The notes below the pieces were generated by a model. That model saw nothing but the letters and a program-made list of their open reading frames with translations, was not told the origin of the DNA and did no database searches. Below, one piece after another: positions 33,343 through 42,313 of a stretch of 64,000 bases of DNA. The first letter of the stretch is position 1. Each line of letters opens with the position of its first letter. Source of the stretch: Streptomyces sp. A012304 (GTDB lineage Bacteria > Actinomycetota > Actinomycetes > Streptomycetales > Streptomycetaceae); NCBI RefSeq assembly GCF_026008495.1, contig NZ_BQUN01000068.1, forward strand, positions 139,926 through 203,925, read 5' to 3'. Made by a program: the position numbers and the translations under genes.

Positions 33343-33474
33343 GTCAGCCCAGTGCGTCGCGGGCGGCCACGACGAACTCCGTCACCGTCAGCCCAGTGCG
33401 TCATGGGCGGCCGTGACGAACTCCGTCACCGTCAGCCCAGTGCGTCGCGGGCGGCCGTGACGAACTCCGTCACC
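33343..33474. repeat. Three tandem 44-bp repeats ending in a gene's 3' end
   Basis: GTCAGCCCAGTGCGTC-led units start at 33343, 33387 and 33431, each 44 bp, differing at two or three bases. The third is the true end (stop and C-terminal VTEFVTAARDALG) of the next gene; the other two are displaced copies. 44 is not a multiple of three, so the copies cannot extend the protein. Confidence 0.9.
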
Positions 33475-33899
33475 ATGGCCCGTGTGTCGTCGCGGAGCCG
33501 GTCCAGTGCGGCCCGGTCGTGCGCCTTGTGCAGCTGGTCGATCCGCTTCAACGTCCGGCGTCCGCGCTCCACGAGGGCCTCGTCCGGCGACAGCATCTGC
33601 ACCCGGAACAGCGCCTCCTGCGCCACCGACCGCAGCTCGTACCCCTCCGCGCGGGCCTGCCGGCACTCCTCGGGGGTGCCGTCCTCGTGCTCCAGGAACC
33701 ACCGGCCCACCAGCGCCCGCCGGTAGTTGACGAGCGCGCCCGCGTACGCCCCGTAGGCGTCCATGCGCTCCTGCCGCAGCCGCTCGTCGCGGGTGAAGCG
33801 CTCCGTCCGCTCCACCGACCGCAACTGGAACCGGTGGGTGAGCGCCGCGCCGAGCAGGGTCCCCACCACCGCTATGAAGCTCGCCGCCAGTGCCTCCAT
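33432..33899 (-). CDS. Hypothetical protein with N-terminal membrane anchor
   Basis: 155 residues from ATG 33899. One N-terminal hydrophobic helix (LAASFIAVVGTLLGAALTH) followed by a long charged, probably coiled-coil region (RSVERTERFTRDERLRQERM, then ALDRLRDDTRAMVTEF). No domain recognised; resembles many small actinobacterial membrane-anchored proteins. Monocistronic. Confidence 0.7.
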   Translation of the reverse strand: MEALAASFIAVVGTLLGAALTHRFQLRSVERTERFTRDERLRQERMDAYGAYAGALVNYRRALVGRWFLEHEDGTPEECRQARAEGYELRSVAQEALFRVQMLSPDEALVERGRRTLKRIDQLHKAHDRAALDRLRDDTRAMVTEFVTAARDALG

Positions 33900-34060
33900 G
33901 TCCGACAGTGGATCACATCACAGGTCGGCCACACGCCTGTTCCGAAATTCCCCCGGTCTTGGCACAACCGTCACCTTCCGGCCGTCCGGGCGTCGTCGGC
34001 GTCGTACGCTCCCGCCTGGAAGCACACCCCACGTGACGACGTAAGGCGGCCCGAGAAGAC

Positions 34061-34573
34061 ATGGTCAGCAGCGAGTACGAGCGCAGGATCGCCGGCCGGT
34101 TCGCCACCTTCGACCAGGACGGCAACGGCTACATCGACCGGGAGGACTTCGGCGCCGCGGCGAAGGCGCTGCTCGCCGAGTTCGGCATCCCCGCCCGGTC
34201 GGACAAGGGACAGGCCCTGTACGCCGGCGCCGAGGCGTTCTGGCAGGGCATGGCCGGCATGGCGGACCGGGACGGCGACCAGCGCATCACCCGGGAGGAG
34301 TTCGTCGACGGCGCGGTCAAGCGCCTGCGCGACAACCCCGGGCGGTTCGCGGAGATCGCCCGTCCGTTCCTGCACGCGGCCCTGGACCTCGCGGACGCCG
34401 ACGGCGACGGCGCGGCCACCGTCGAGGACACCGTGCGCGTACTGCGCTGCTTCGGCGTCCCCGAGGACGTCGCCCGCGCGGCCGCCGCCGCCCTCGACAC
34501 CGACGGCGACGGCCTGGTCGGCGAGACGGAGATCGTGCCCGCCTTCGCGCGGTACTTCACCGTCCCCGGGTAG
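34061..34573 (+). CDS. EF-hand calcium-binding protein (calerythrin/calmodulin-like)
   Basis: 170 residues from ATG 34061. Four EF-hand loops: DQDGNGYIDRED, DRDGDQRITREE, DADGDGAATVED and DTDGDGLVGETE. The first, second and fourth have canonical Asp/Asn positions and a terminal Glu/Asp; the third has Ala at the -Y/-X side and may bind weakly. Cytosolic, no signal peptide. Such proteins buffer or sense Ca2+, which influences aerial growth in Streptomyces. Convergent with the CoA ligase, 2 bp between stops. Confidence 0.92.
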   Translation: MVSSEYERRIAGRFATFDQDGNGYIDREDFGAAAKALLAEFGIPARSDKGQALYAGAEAFWQGMAGMADRDGDQRITREEFVDGAVKRLRDNPGRFAEIARPFLHAALDLADADGDGAATVEDTVRVLRCFGVPEDVARAAAAALDTDGDGLVGETEIVPAFARYFTVPG

Positions 34574-34575
34574 GG

Positions 34576-36084
34576 CTATCCGGTGGTGCCCGCATAGCGT
34601 TCGCGCAGTTTGTACTTCAGTACCTTCCGCAGCGTCTCGTTCCGCGGGAGGGCGTCCACCACCTCCAGCCGCTCCGGCAGCTTGTGCACCGACAGCCCTT
34701 CCGCGCGCAGGTACGAGGTCACGGCCTCCAGGGTCAGTTCCGGGGCCCCCGAGGGCTGTTCGACCACCGCGCACACCAGCTCGCCGCGCTCCGCGTCCGG
34801 CAGCCCGACGACCGCCACGTCGCCCACCGCAGGGTGGGCGTGCAGCAGGTCCTCGATCTCCTTGGCCGAAATGTTCTCACCCTTGCGGATGATCACGTCC
34901 TTCAGCCGTCCGGTGAGGACGAGATGGCCGTCGGCGGTGAGGTGTCCGAGGTCGCCGGTGCGCAGGAACCCCTGCTCGTCGAAGGCCTCCGCGGTCTGCG
35001 CCGGGTCCAGGTAGCCCCGGCACACCGCCTCCCCGCGCAGCCGCACCTCACCGTCCACGATCCGGATCTCCATCCCCTCGGGCGGCCGGCCCTCCGTCGT
35101 CGCCAGGTTCTCCGGGGTGTCGTCGGGCGACCCCATGGTGATCATCGGCACCTCGGTCATCCCGTACCCGTGGGTGAGCCGCACGCGCATCTCGCGGACG
35201 ACCGCGTGGTACAGCTCCGGCGGCTTGGGCGCCCCGCCGCCGGCGAGCAGCCGCAGCGACGGGATCAGCGGCGCCCCCGGCCGCTTGCGCTGCTCGGTGA
35301 GGAACATCGAGTAGAACGCCGTCGAGCCGCCCGCCACGGTCACCTTGTGCCGGCGGTACTCCGTCAGCGCCTCCGGCAGCGCGAACTGCTCGAACATCAC
35401 CGCCGGGAAGCCGTACAGCAGCAGCATCACCGTGTAGTCGGGGCCGGCGATGTGGGCGTACGGGAAGGCCATCGAGCCCACGTCGGCGGCGGACAGCCGC
35501 AGCGCGTGGGCGAGGCAGGAGCCGCCCGCGATCAGCGAACGGTCGGTGTGCAGCACGCCCTTGGGGTCGGAGGTCGTCCCGGAGGTCCAGTAGATCCAGC
35601 GGACGCGGGTGCCGTCGGCGGGCGGCGGGGGCAGCACGCGCGGGTCGCCCTCCGGCAGGTCTTCGTACGCCTCGAAGACGCCCTTGGCGCCCAGTCGCCG
35701 TGCCATCTCGCCGTGGTCGAAGCCGCGCCAGACGCCCGGCACCGCGAAGAACTCCGCCTTCGACTCGCGCAGCGCGAAGCCGACCTCGCGGTCGCGGTAG
35801 AAGGGGATGACGGGGCTCTGGACGGCGCCGAGCCGGGCCAGCGCGAAGGACAGCACGGCCGTCTCCAGGCGGGTGGGGAGCTGCCAGGCGACGACCGTGC
35901 CGGGACGTACGCCCAGGTCGTACAGGCCGGCCGCGGTGCGCTCGGCACGCGCGCGCAGGGCGCCGAAGGTCAGTGAGCGGTCGCCCTGGAGGAGGACCGG
36001 GCGGTCGGGGGTGAGGGCGGCGCGGCGGTCGAGGAGGTCCCAGAGGGTGCGGGATGCGCTCAGCGCGTGGGCGGTGTCGGTCAC
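34576..36084 (-). CDS. Acyl-CoA synthetase, cyclohexanecarboxylate-CoA-ligase-like
   Basis: 502 residues from ATG 36084. ANL ligase: WTSGTTSDPKGVLHTDRSLI (P-loop), THGYGMTEVPMITMG, FLRTGDLGHLTADGHLVLTG and the C-terminal PRNETLRKVLKYKLRER with the catalytic Lys. The sequence style is that of cyclohexanecarboxylate/steroid side-chain ligases (FadD3/AliA-like) rather than long-chain ones. Its promoter region carries two copies of the shared TCTGAC-N5-GTCAGA element, and the divergent operon encodes an amidohydrolase and two acyl-CoA dehydrogenases. Confidence 0.9.
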   Translation of the reverse strand: MTDTAHALSASRTLWDLLDRRAALTPDRPVLLQGDRSLTFGALRARAERTAAGLYDLGVRPGTVVAWQLPTRLETAVLSFALARLGAVQSPVIPFYRDREVGFALRESKAEFFAVPGVWRGFDHGEMARRLGAKGVFEAYEDLPEGDPRVLPPPPADGTRVRWIYWTSGTTSDPKGVLHTDRSLIAGGSCLAHALRLSAADVGSMAFPYAHIAGPDYTVMLLLYGFPAVMFEQFALPEALTEYRRHKVTVAGGSTAFYSMFLTEQRKRPGAPLIPSLRLLAGGGAPKPPELYHAVVREMRVRLTHGYGMTEVPMITMGSPDDTPENLATTEGRPPEGMEIRIVDGEVRLRGEAVCRGYLDPAQTAEAFDEQGFLRTGDLGHLTADGHLVLTGRLKDVIIRKGENISAKEIEDLLHAHPAVGDVAVVGLPDAERGELVCAVVEQPSGAPELTLEAVTSYLRAEGLSVHKLPERLEVVDALPRNETLRKVLKYKLRERYAGTTG

Positions 36085-36113
36085 GGCGGCCCCCTTCGGA
36101 GACGGACACGTGT

Positions 36114-36130
36114 TCTGACGGACAGTCAGA
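36114..36130. promoter_or_regulatory. Shared operator site 1 (TCTGACGGACAGTCAGA)
   Basis: Inverted repeat TCTGAC-GGACA-GTCAGA, both 6-bp arms perfect, 30 bp before the CoA-ligase start. One of seven similar sites in the window. Confidence 0.75.
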
Positions 36131-36202
36131 TGGTGGGCAGAGCGTAGGGCGCGGCGCCTTGTCGGTCCAGGGGTGTGGCACTAGCCTGCTTGCGACGGTC
36201 AA

Positions 36203-36219
36203 TCTGACGGTCCATCAGA
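36203..36219. promoter_or_regulatory. Shared operator site 2 (TCTGACGGTCCATCAGA)
   Basis: TCTGAC-GGTCC-ATCAGA, one mismatch in the right arm, 18 bp before the amidohydrolase ATG; it would block that promoter when bound. Confidence 0.75.
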
Positions 36220-36237
36220 TAACAGGTGGGGGAACCC

Positions 36238-37431
36238 ATGGTCGAACTGCCCCGCATCATCAGCGTCGACGACCACGTCATCGAACCCGCGCACCTCTTC
36301 GACACCTGGCTGCCGAAGAAGTACCGCGACCGCGGGCCCAAGCCCCTCACCGCCGGGATCGGTGAGCTGGCGTACGTCGGCGGCAAGTACCAGATCACGA
36401 TGGACCCGGACGGCCCGCCCACCGACTGGTGGATCTACGAGGACCTGAAGTTCCCGTACAAACGCAACATCGCCGCCGTCGGCTTCGACCGCGACCAGAT
36501 GACCCTGGAGGGCATCACCCGCGAGGAGATGCGGCGCGGCTGCTGGGACCCCGCCGCACGGCTGGCGGACATGGACCTCAACCACGTCGAGGCCAGCCTC
36601 TGTTTCCCGACCTTCCCCCGCTTCTGCGGGCAGACCTTCGCCGAGGCGCACGACAAGGAGGTCGCGCTGGCCTGCGTGCGCGCCTACAACGACTGGATGG
36701 TCGAGGAGTGGTGCGGCGACAGCGGTGGACGGCTCATCCCGCTGTGCCTGATCCCGCTGTGGGACATCGACCTGGCGGTGGCCGAGATCCGGCGCAACGC
36801 CGCCCGCGGGGTGCGCGCGGTCACCTTCTCCGAGATCCCCACCCACCTGGGGCTGCCGTCCATCCACTCGGGCTACTGGGACCCGTTCTTCGCGGCCTGC
36901 GAGGAGACCGGGACGGTCGTCAACATGCACATCGGCAGCAGCTCGCAGATGCCGGCCGCCTCCCCCGACGCCCCGCCCGCCGTCCAGGCCTCGCTCAGCT
37001 TCAACAACGCGATGGCCTCGATGATGGACTTCCTCTTCAGCGGGGTCCTGGTGCGTTTCCCGGCCCTCAAGCTCGCCTACTCCGAGGGCCAGATGGGCTG
37101 GATCCCCTACGCCCTGGAACGCGCCGACGACGTGTGGGAGGAGCACCGCGCCTGGGGCGGGGTGCGCGATCTGATCCCCGAGCCGCCGTCGACGTACTAC
37201 TACCGGCAGATCTTCTGCTGCTTCTTCCGCGACAAGCACGGCATCGCGTCCCTGGACGTCGTCGGCCGGGACAACGCCACCTTCGAGACCGACTACCCGC
37301 ACGTCGACTCGACCTTCCCGCACACCAAGGAGGTCGCCCTCGACCATGTGAAGGGCCTCGACGACGAGACCGTCCACAAGCTGATGCGGGGCAACGCGAT
37401 CCGCATGCTCGGCCTCGGCCTCGACGCCTGA
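36238..37431 (+). CDS. Amidohydrolase-2 family (TIM-barrel) protein
   Basis: 397 residues from ATG 36238, GGGGGA upstream (GTG 36226 possible). Metal-dependent hydrolase/decarboxylase fold: ISVDDHVIEPAHLFDTWLPK (first metal motif), VNMHIGSSSQMP, and FETDYPHVDSTFPHTKE (last metal ligand). Members act as decarboxylases or ring-opening hydrolases; in actinobacterial acyl-CoA clusters the exact reaction is unknown. First gene of a three-gene operon with two acyl-CoA dehydrogenases (TGATG overlap). Confidence 0.88.
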   Translation: MVELPRIISVDDHVIEPAHLFDTWLPKKYRDRGPKPLTAGIGELAYVGGKYQITMDPDGPPTDWWIYEDLKFPYKRNIAAVGFDRDQMTLEGITREEMRRGCWDPAARLADMDLNHVEASLCFPTFPRFCGQTFAEAHDKEVALACVRAYNDWMVEEWCGDSGGRLIPLCLIPLWDIDLAVAEIRRNAARGVRAVTFSEIPTHLGLPSIHSGYWDPFFAACEETGTVVNMHIGSSSQMPAASPDAPPAVQASLSFNNAMASMMDFLFSGVLVRFPALKLAYSEGQMGWIPYALERADDVWEEHRAWGGVRDLIPEPPSTYYYRQIFCCFFRDKHGIASLDVVGRDNATFETDYPHVDSTFPHTKEVALDHVKGLDDETVHKLMRGNAIRMLGLGLDA

Positions 37432-38564
37432 TGGACCTCGCGGACACGCCCGAGGAGGCGGAGTTCCGCGCCCGTCTGCGGGAGTGGCTGGCGAAGGAAC
37501 TGCCCGCGCTGCCCGGCAAGCCGCCCCCCGACGACTGGCCGGCCCGGCGCGCCTACGACCTCGGCTGGCAGCGCCGGCTCCACGACGCCGGGTACGCGCA
37601 CGTGCACTGGGACGCCTCCCCGACCGTCCGGCTGATCTTCCTGGAGGAGACGGAACGGGCGGGCGCGCCCTACGTCGGCGCGGGCTTCGTCGGGCTGCTG
37701 CACGCCGGGCCGACGATCGCCGCCGAGGGCACGGAGGCCCAGCGGGAGCGCTGGCTGCCGCCGATCCTGCGCGGCGAGGAGGTGTGGTGCCAGGGCTTCA
37801 GCGAGCCCGGCGCCGGCTCCGACCTCGCGGCGCTGCGCACGCGCGCGTGGCGCGACGGCGACGACTACGTGGTGAGCGGGTCCAAGATCTGGACCTCCCA
37901 CGCCGAGGTCGCCGACTGGTGCGAACTGCTGGTCCGCACCGACCCGGACGCGCCGAAGCACCGCGGCATCACCTGGCTCGCCCTGCCCATGGACACCCCG
38001 GGCGTCACCGTACGGCCGCTGCGCACGCTCGCCGGGTCGGCGGAGTTCGCGGAGGTGTTCCTCGACGAGGTGCGGGTGCCGGCCGCACACCGGGTGGGCG
38101 CCGAGAACGACGGCTGGCGGGTGACGATGGTGACGCTCTCCTTCGAACGCGGCACCGCCTTCGCGGGCGAGGTGGTCGCCTGCCGTCGCGTGCTCGGCGA
38201 ACTCGCCCGCGAGGCCCGGGCGAACGGCCGCTGGGACGACCCGGCGCTGCGGCGGCGGCTCGGCGCCCTCAATGCCCGCTTCCGGGCCCTGTGGCGACTC
38301 ACCCAGTGGAACGTCAGCGCGGCCGAGGCCTCCGGCGGGGTGCCCGGTGTGTCGGGTTCGGTTTTCAAACTGAGCTACTCGCACGCCCGCCAGGAGCTGT
38401 ACGACACCGCCGCCGACGTCCTGGGCGACGCGGCCCTCGACCTCGGCCGGCCCTGGGTGCTCGACCGGCTGTCCTCCCTCTCCTACACCATCGCGGCCGG
38501 GACCTCGCAGATCCAGCGGAACATCGTGGGCGAGCGGATCCTCGGACTGCCGAAGGGGCGGTGA
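37431..38564 (+). CDS. Acyl-CoA dehydrogenase, subunit A-like
   Basis: 377 residues from ATG 37431. FAD domain motifs WCQGFSEPGAGSDLAALRTR and VVSGSKIWTSHAEVADWCEL, C-terminal TIAAGTSQIQRNIVGERILG LPK-type end. Closest in style to FadE28/ChsE1, one partner of the alpha2-beta2 dehydrogenases of steroid side-chain degradation. The next gene, overlapping by GTGA, is the likely partner. Confidence 0.9.
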   Translation: MDLADTPEEAEFRARLREWLAKELPALPGKPPPDDWPARRAYDLGWQRRLHDAGYAHVHWDASPTVRLIFLEETERAGAPYVGAGFVGLLHAGPTIAAEGTEAQRERWLPPILRGEEVWCQGFSEPGAGSDLAALRTRAWRDGDDYVVSGSKIWTSHAEVADWCELLVRTDPDAPKHRGITWLALPMDTPGVTVRPLRTLAGSAEFAEVFLDEVRVPAAHRVGAENDGWRVTMVTLSFERGTAFAGEVVACRRVLGELAREARANGRWDDPALRRRLGALNARFRALWRLTQWNVSAAEASGGVPGVSGSVFKLSYSHARQELYDTAADVLGDAALDLGRPWVLDRLSSLSYTIAAGTSQIQRNIVGERILGLPKGR

Positions 38565-39469
38565 CCACCGGCATGCGCTTCCAACTCACCGAGGACCAGC
38601 GCGCGTTGCGGGCGGGCATGCGGGAGGTGCTGGCGCGCCGCTTCGGCCCCGACGCGCTGCGGCGGAGCGTCGCGCGGCCCCGGCTGGACCGGGGGCTGTG
38701 GCGGGCGCTGGGCGACGCCGGGTTCTTCGCGCTGCGGGTGCCGGAGGCGGACGGCGGGGTCGGACTCGGCCTTCCTGAGGCGGTGTTGCTGTTCGAGGAG
38801 GCGGGTCGGGCACTGCTGCCGGGGCCACTGCTGGCCACCCATCTCGCGGCGGGGACCGTACCGGGCGCGGCGAGCGGGGAGACGGTCGTGGCGGCCGTCG
38901 ACGGCGGACTGGTGGAGTGGCTGACGGAGGCGGACGTCGTCCTCGGGGACGCCGGGGGAGCCGTGCCGCTGCGGTCGGTGGATCCGCTCACCCCGCTGCA
39001 CCGGGTACCGCCCGGCGCCCGGACGGCGGACCCCGTCGCCGTCCTCCTCACCGCCGCCGAGCAACTCGGCACCGCCACGCGCGCGTGCGAACTCGCGGCG
39101 CAACACGCCCGGACGCGAGAGCAGTTCGGGCAGCCGATCGGCGCCTTCCAGGCGGTCAAGCATCTCTGCGCGGAACTGCTGGTGCGGGTCGAGGTGGCCC
39201 GGGCGGCCGTCTACGCGGCGGCCGTCACCGCCGATCCGGCGGACATCGCGGCCGCCCGGCTGCTCGCCGACGAGGCCGCCGTGCGCGGCGCCCGCGACTG
39301 TCTCCAGGTGCACGGCGGCATGGGGTTCACCTGGGAGGCGGAGGTGCATCTGCTGCTGAAGCGGGCCTGGGTGCGCACCCGGCGTGCGGGCTTCGACACG
39401 GAGAGTGAGGAGTTGCTCGCGGCGGACCTGCTGGCGGAGACGGGCGGAGAGGCCTCCCGCCTGCGGTGA
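38561..39469 (+). CDS. Acyl-CoA dehydrogenase, subunit B-like
   Basis: 302 residues from GTG 38561. Shorter than a stand-alone enzyme: the middle beta domain is much reduced. N-terminal FQLTEDQRALRAGMREVLAR and C-terminal ARTREQFGQPIGAFQAVKHL, QVHGGMGFTWEAEVHLLLKR are intact. The lack of a full flavin-binding middle domain together with a full-size neighbour matches heteromeric dehydrogenases (FadE28-FadE29 type), in which only some active sites are complete. Confidence 0.88.
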   Translation: MTTGMRFQLTEDQRALRAGMREVLARRFGPDALRRSVARPRLDRGLWRALGDAGFFALRVPEADGGVGLGLPEAVLLFEEAGRALLPGPLLATHLAAGTVPGAASGETVVAAVDGGLVEWLTEADVVLGDAGGAVPLRSVDPLTPLHRVPPGARTADPVAVLLTAAEQLGTATRACELAAQHARTREQFGQPIGAFQAVKHLCAELLVRVEVARAAVYAAAVTADPADIAAARLLADEAAVRGARDCLQVHGGMGFTWEAEVHLLLKRAWVRTRRAGFDTESEELLAADLLAETGGEASRLR

Positions 39470-39996
39470 TGGTGTGACTGGCGTGATGGATGAGGCTGGT
39501 GTCGCGGATCGTGGCACAGCATCGTCACGCAGCGTGGATATGCGGTTGTGTCCGATGCGTGACCCGTCACGGCGTGGAGTCGGACGGTCGCTCCGGTACC
39601 TTCTGTGGGATGCGAGTGGTTCCGAGCGCGATCCGTGCCGGTGGTGCCCCTGGGGCGGTGCCGGACGCGAGGGTGCGCACCCCTGCTCGCAGGGCTTTCG
39701 CGTGGCCGGACGGCAGTCGGGGCCCCGCGTGTTCGACTCCCCGGAACGAGCGTCGCACAGTATGCCGCACGGGTACTCCTTCGCGCTGGAATATGCCCGA
39801 AGCGCTTGTTGAGGTGACTGTACGTCAATCAAGCTGTCTCGTAAGGGATTCACGTTCCGTCACCCTGCCTCTGGCTGTTGTTCTGGCCATGCAGAAAATG
39901 GCTACGATCGTGGCCCTCGTCGTCATGGTGCTCGCGTGGCTAGCGTGGCTCGCGTGGCGCGCGGCCATGTGTCCGCCGGTTCGGATGGTGTGAGCG
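39470..39996. other. 527-bp gap with no supported gene
   Basis: Codon use of the open frames here is not Streptomyces-like (many third-position A/T). One frame from ATG 39610 to 39993 would encode 127 residues ending in a hydrophobic helix (MATIVALVVMVLAWLAWLAW); a TACCTT box seven bases before that ATG makes it just possible. A TACGAT box near 39904 is a more likely promoter for the HATPase gene. Confidence 0.4.
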
Positions 39997-40476
39997 GTGC
40001 AGGTGCTTCAAGTGCAGCTGGAAATCCGGCCCGACCCCGCTGAGGTGGGGCGAGCCCGGAGGTGGGCCCGTTCGCGCCTGGCCGGGTCCGGGATAGGGGC
40101 CGACGAGCCGCTCGCCGAGACGTTGATCCTGCTCGTCTCCGAGCTCGTCACCAACGCCGTCGTGCACACCGGCTGTCCGGCCGTGCTGCGGCTCTCCCTG
40201 CCCGGCGGGGCGACCGGGGAGGCCGTGGTCCGCCTGGAGGTGGCCGACCGCAGCGACCGCGCGCCCGTGCCCCGCTGTGTGGACGACGACGCGACCGGCG
40301 GGCGCGGACTGGCTCTCGTCGACGGCCTCGCCGACCGCTGGGGCTGGACCATGGACGGCCCGGGCAAGCGCATCTGGTGCGAACTCGACCGCTGCGCCCC
40401 GCCGGAGAAGGGCGAGAAGCAGGGGCCGGCCTATCAGGGTCCGACCTACGAGGGGTTCGCCTGCGAGGCGGTGTGA
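39997..40476 (+). CDS. ATP-binding protein, RsbW/SpoIIAB-like HATPase
   Basis: 159 residues from GTG 39997. Single HATPase_c_2 domain: ETLILLVSELVTNAVVHTG (N box), VEVADRSDR-like G1 box (seen as LEVADRSDRAPVPRC) and GGRGLALVDGLADRWGW (G2). Serine kinase/anti-sigma family acting on STAS antagonists; such orphan kinases are numerous in Streptomyces. The C-terminal Tyr/Gly tail (YQGPTYEGFACEAV) is unusual. Confidence 0.88.
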   Translation: MQVLQVQLEIRPDPAEVGRARRWARSRLAGSGIGADEPLAETLILLVSELVTNAVVHTGCPAVLRLSLPGGATGEAVVRLEVADRSDRAPVPRCVDDDATGGRGLALVDGLADRWGWTMDGPGKRIWCELDRCAPPEKGEKQGPAYQGPTYEGFACEAV

Positions 40477-40918
40477 CGGCGCACGGGCGCGACGCGCGCC
40501 CCTGGTCCCCCGTTGCCGGAGCACGGATGCAGAAAGCGCTGTCGCCCAACTCCCGTCCGGCCGTGGTGCGCCCGGACGTGCTTCCGTGCGCGCCCATCAC
40601 AAAAGGTGCGTAAGTAATAAATCCCCGATCGGGTGTTGACGGCACGTGTCCGTTTGATCACGCTTGTGGTCAGCGATTCGCCGCGAGGGGACGGCGAGGG
40701 CTTCGGTGACGGGAGCCCTCGGCGAGTGCGGGTCGCCGGTTCGGCGCCGGCTCCCTCAGGGCCGAGGAGAAGGGCGGGTGCGCCGAGTCGGATGGTGGCG
40801 CGCAGTGTGCCGTGCTCGGGGCGGGCAGGTGCGCGCCACCATCCGTCGTTCTCCGGGCCGGACGGGCCACAGCGCCGGGCGGAGGGGTGCACCGCCGCCC
40901 GGCCGCGGGAGCCGCTGA
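40477..40918. other. 442-bp gap, no gene supported
   Basis: An A/T-rich patch (nt ~40605-40630, AAGTAATAAATCC) followed by the dyad CCCGATCGGG and TTGACGGCACGTGTCCG. Possibly a promoter, but no -10 fits at 17-18 bp. The rest is GC-rich without coding character. Confidence 0.4.
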
Positions 40919-42193
40919 TCAGATGCCGGGACTCAGGACCCGGGTGTAGGTGAGGGGATTGCTGGTACCGGCGGCCGTGGTGACCGTGACGCCGACCGGC
41001 CCGGCGCTGCCCGCCGGTGCCACCGCGGTCATCTGGGTCGGGGAGACGACCGTGAACGCCGCGGGGGTGGCACCGAAGCGGACCTCGATCGCGGTGGTGA
41101 GGCCGGTGCCGGTCAGGGTGATGACGGTGCCGGCGTACGTCGGTCCCTGGTCGGGGACGAGGGAGAGCAGCGTCGGGGCCGCGACATAGACGTAGCTGAC
41201 GGGGTTGCTGGTGCCGCCGGGAGTGGTCACGGTGACTGCCGCCGTACCGGCCGCTTGGGGCGGGGTGACCGCGGTGATCTGTGTGGCCGAGATGACGGTG
41301 AACGACGTCGCGGGCACCGCGCCGAACTTCACGGCCGTCGCACCGAGCAGGTCGTTGCCGGTCAGGACGACCGAGGTGCCGCCCGCTGTGCTTCCGGACG
41401 CGGGTGTGACAGCGGTCAGCGAGGGCAGCGCGGCGAAGTAGAAGTACGCGCTGGGGTCGTCGGGGTTGCTGGTGCCGCCGGGAGTGGTCACGGTGACCGC
41501 CGCGGCACCGGCCGTGTGGGGCGGGGTGACCGCGGTGATCTGTGTGGCCGAGATGACGGTGAACGACGTCGCGGGCACTCCGCCGAACCTCACGGCCGTC
41601 GCACCGGTGAAGGCCGTGCCCGTCAGAGTGACGGTGGTGCCGCCGGAACTCGGGCCCTGGACGGGTGACAGGTCGGTGACGGCAGGGGCCGCGACGTACG
41701 TGAAGGTGAGCGCGTTGCTGGTGCCTCCGGAAGTGGTCACGGTGACGGGTACGCCACCGGCCGCATGCGCCGGGGAGACCGCGGTGATCTGCGTGGCCGA
41801 GGTGACGGTGAACGACGCCGGGGTGCCGCCGAAGCTCACCGCTGTGGCCCCGGAGAGGTTGGTGCCCGTCAGGGTGACGGTGGTGCCGCCGGACACCGAT
41901 CCCTGGGTCGGCGACAGGCTGGTGAGGGACGGACCCCCCGTGACATAGGTGAAGGGCACCGACTGGGTGCTGGTGCCCTGGCTGGTGGTGACCGTGACGT
42001 TCACCGTCCCCGTGCCGGACGGGCTGACCGCCGTGAGCTGGGTGCTGCTGGTGGAGGTGAACGAGGTCGCGGGTTTGGTGCCGAACCGGACGGTTGTCAC
42101 GCCGGTGAAGCTGGTTCCGGTCACGGTGACGGTGGTGCCGCCGGAGGCCGGTCCCTGGTTGGGACTGACCGATGAGACCACAGGGGGAGCCAT
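40919..42193 (-). CDS. IPT/TIG-repeat protein 1
   Basis: 424 residues from ATG 42193; AAGGAG lies seven bases upstream, fixing the start. Five to six tandem IPT/TIG immunoglobulin-like repeats of about 80-87 residues, each with the pattern SxGGTTVTLTGTxFTGATAV-RFG and VTVTTPGGTSNP. No signal peptide or membrane anchor: the first repeat starts at residue 5. Such repeats occur in surface adhesins and in phage/secretion-machine tips; leaderless versions are unexplained. Very high Thr/Val/Ser content. Same orientation as its smaller paralogue. Confidence 0.85.
   Translation of the reverse strand: MAPPVVSSVSPNQGPASGGTTVTVTGTSFTGVTTVRFGTKPATSFTSTSSTQLTAVSPSGTGTVNVTVTTSQGTSTQSVPFTYVTGGPSLTSLSPTQGSVSGGTTVTLTGTNLSGATAVSFGGTPASFTVTSATQITAVSPAHAAGGVPVTVTTSGGTSNALTFTYVAAPAVTDLSPVQGPSSGGTTVTLTGTAFTGATAVRFGGVPATSFTVISATQITAVTPPHTAGAAAVTVTTPGGTSNPDDPSAYFYFAALPSLTAVTPASGSTAGGTSVVLTGNDLLGATAVKFGAVPATSFTVISATQITAVTPPQAAGTAAVTVTTPGGTSNPVSYVYVAAPTLLSLVPDQGPTYAGTVITLTGTGLTTAIEVRFGATPAAFTVVSPTQMTAVAPAGSAGPVGVTVTTAAGTSNPLTYTRVLSPGI
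41205..41580 (-). repeat. Near-identical 261-bp repeat units in the IPT/TIG gene
   Basis: The segments starting at 41205 and 41466 are almost identical over more than 100 bp, exactly 261 bp (87 codons) apart, much closer than the other units. This indicates a recent duplication of one repeat. Confidence 0.75.
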
Positions 42194-42313
42194 GGCTGTA
42201 CTCCTTCGATGGGACACGCCCATGGACGCGGGTGGGGGCCCGTCCGGGCGGAGGGGGGACTGCCGCCCGGACGGGTTCTCATCGCCTCCGCCGAGCGAAG
42301 GCCGCCTGAGGGC

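Noticed and set aside
39610..39993. 127-codon plus-strand frame with a C-terminal hydrophobic helix
   Set aside because: Third codon positions are not GC-rich, and no ribosome site or homologous domain is seen; kept only as a note in the gap description.
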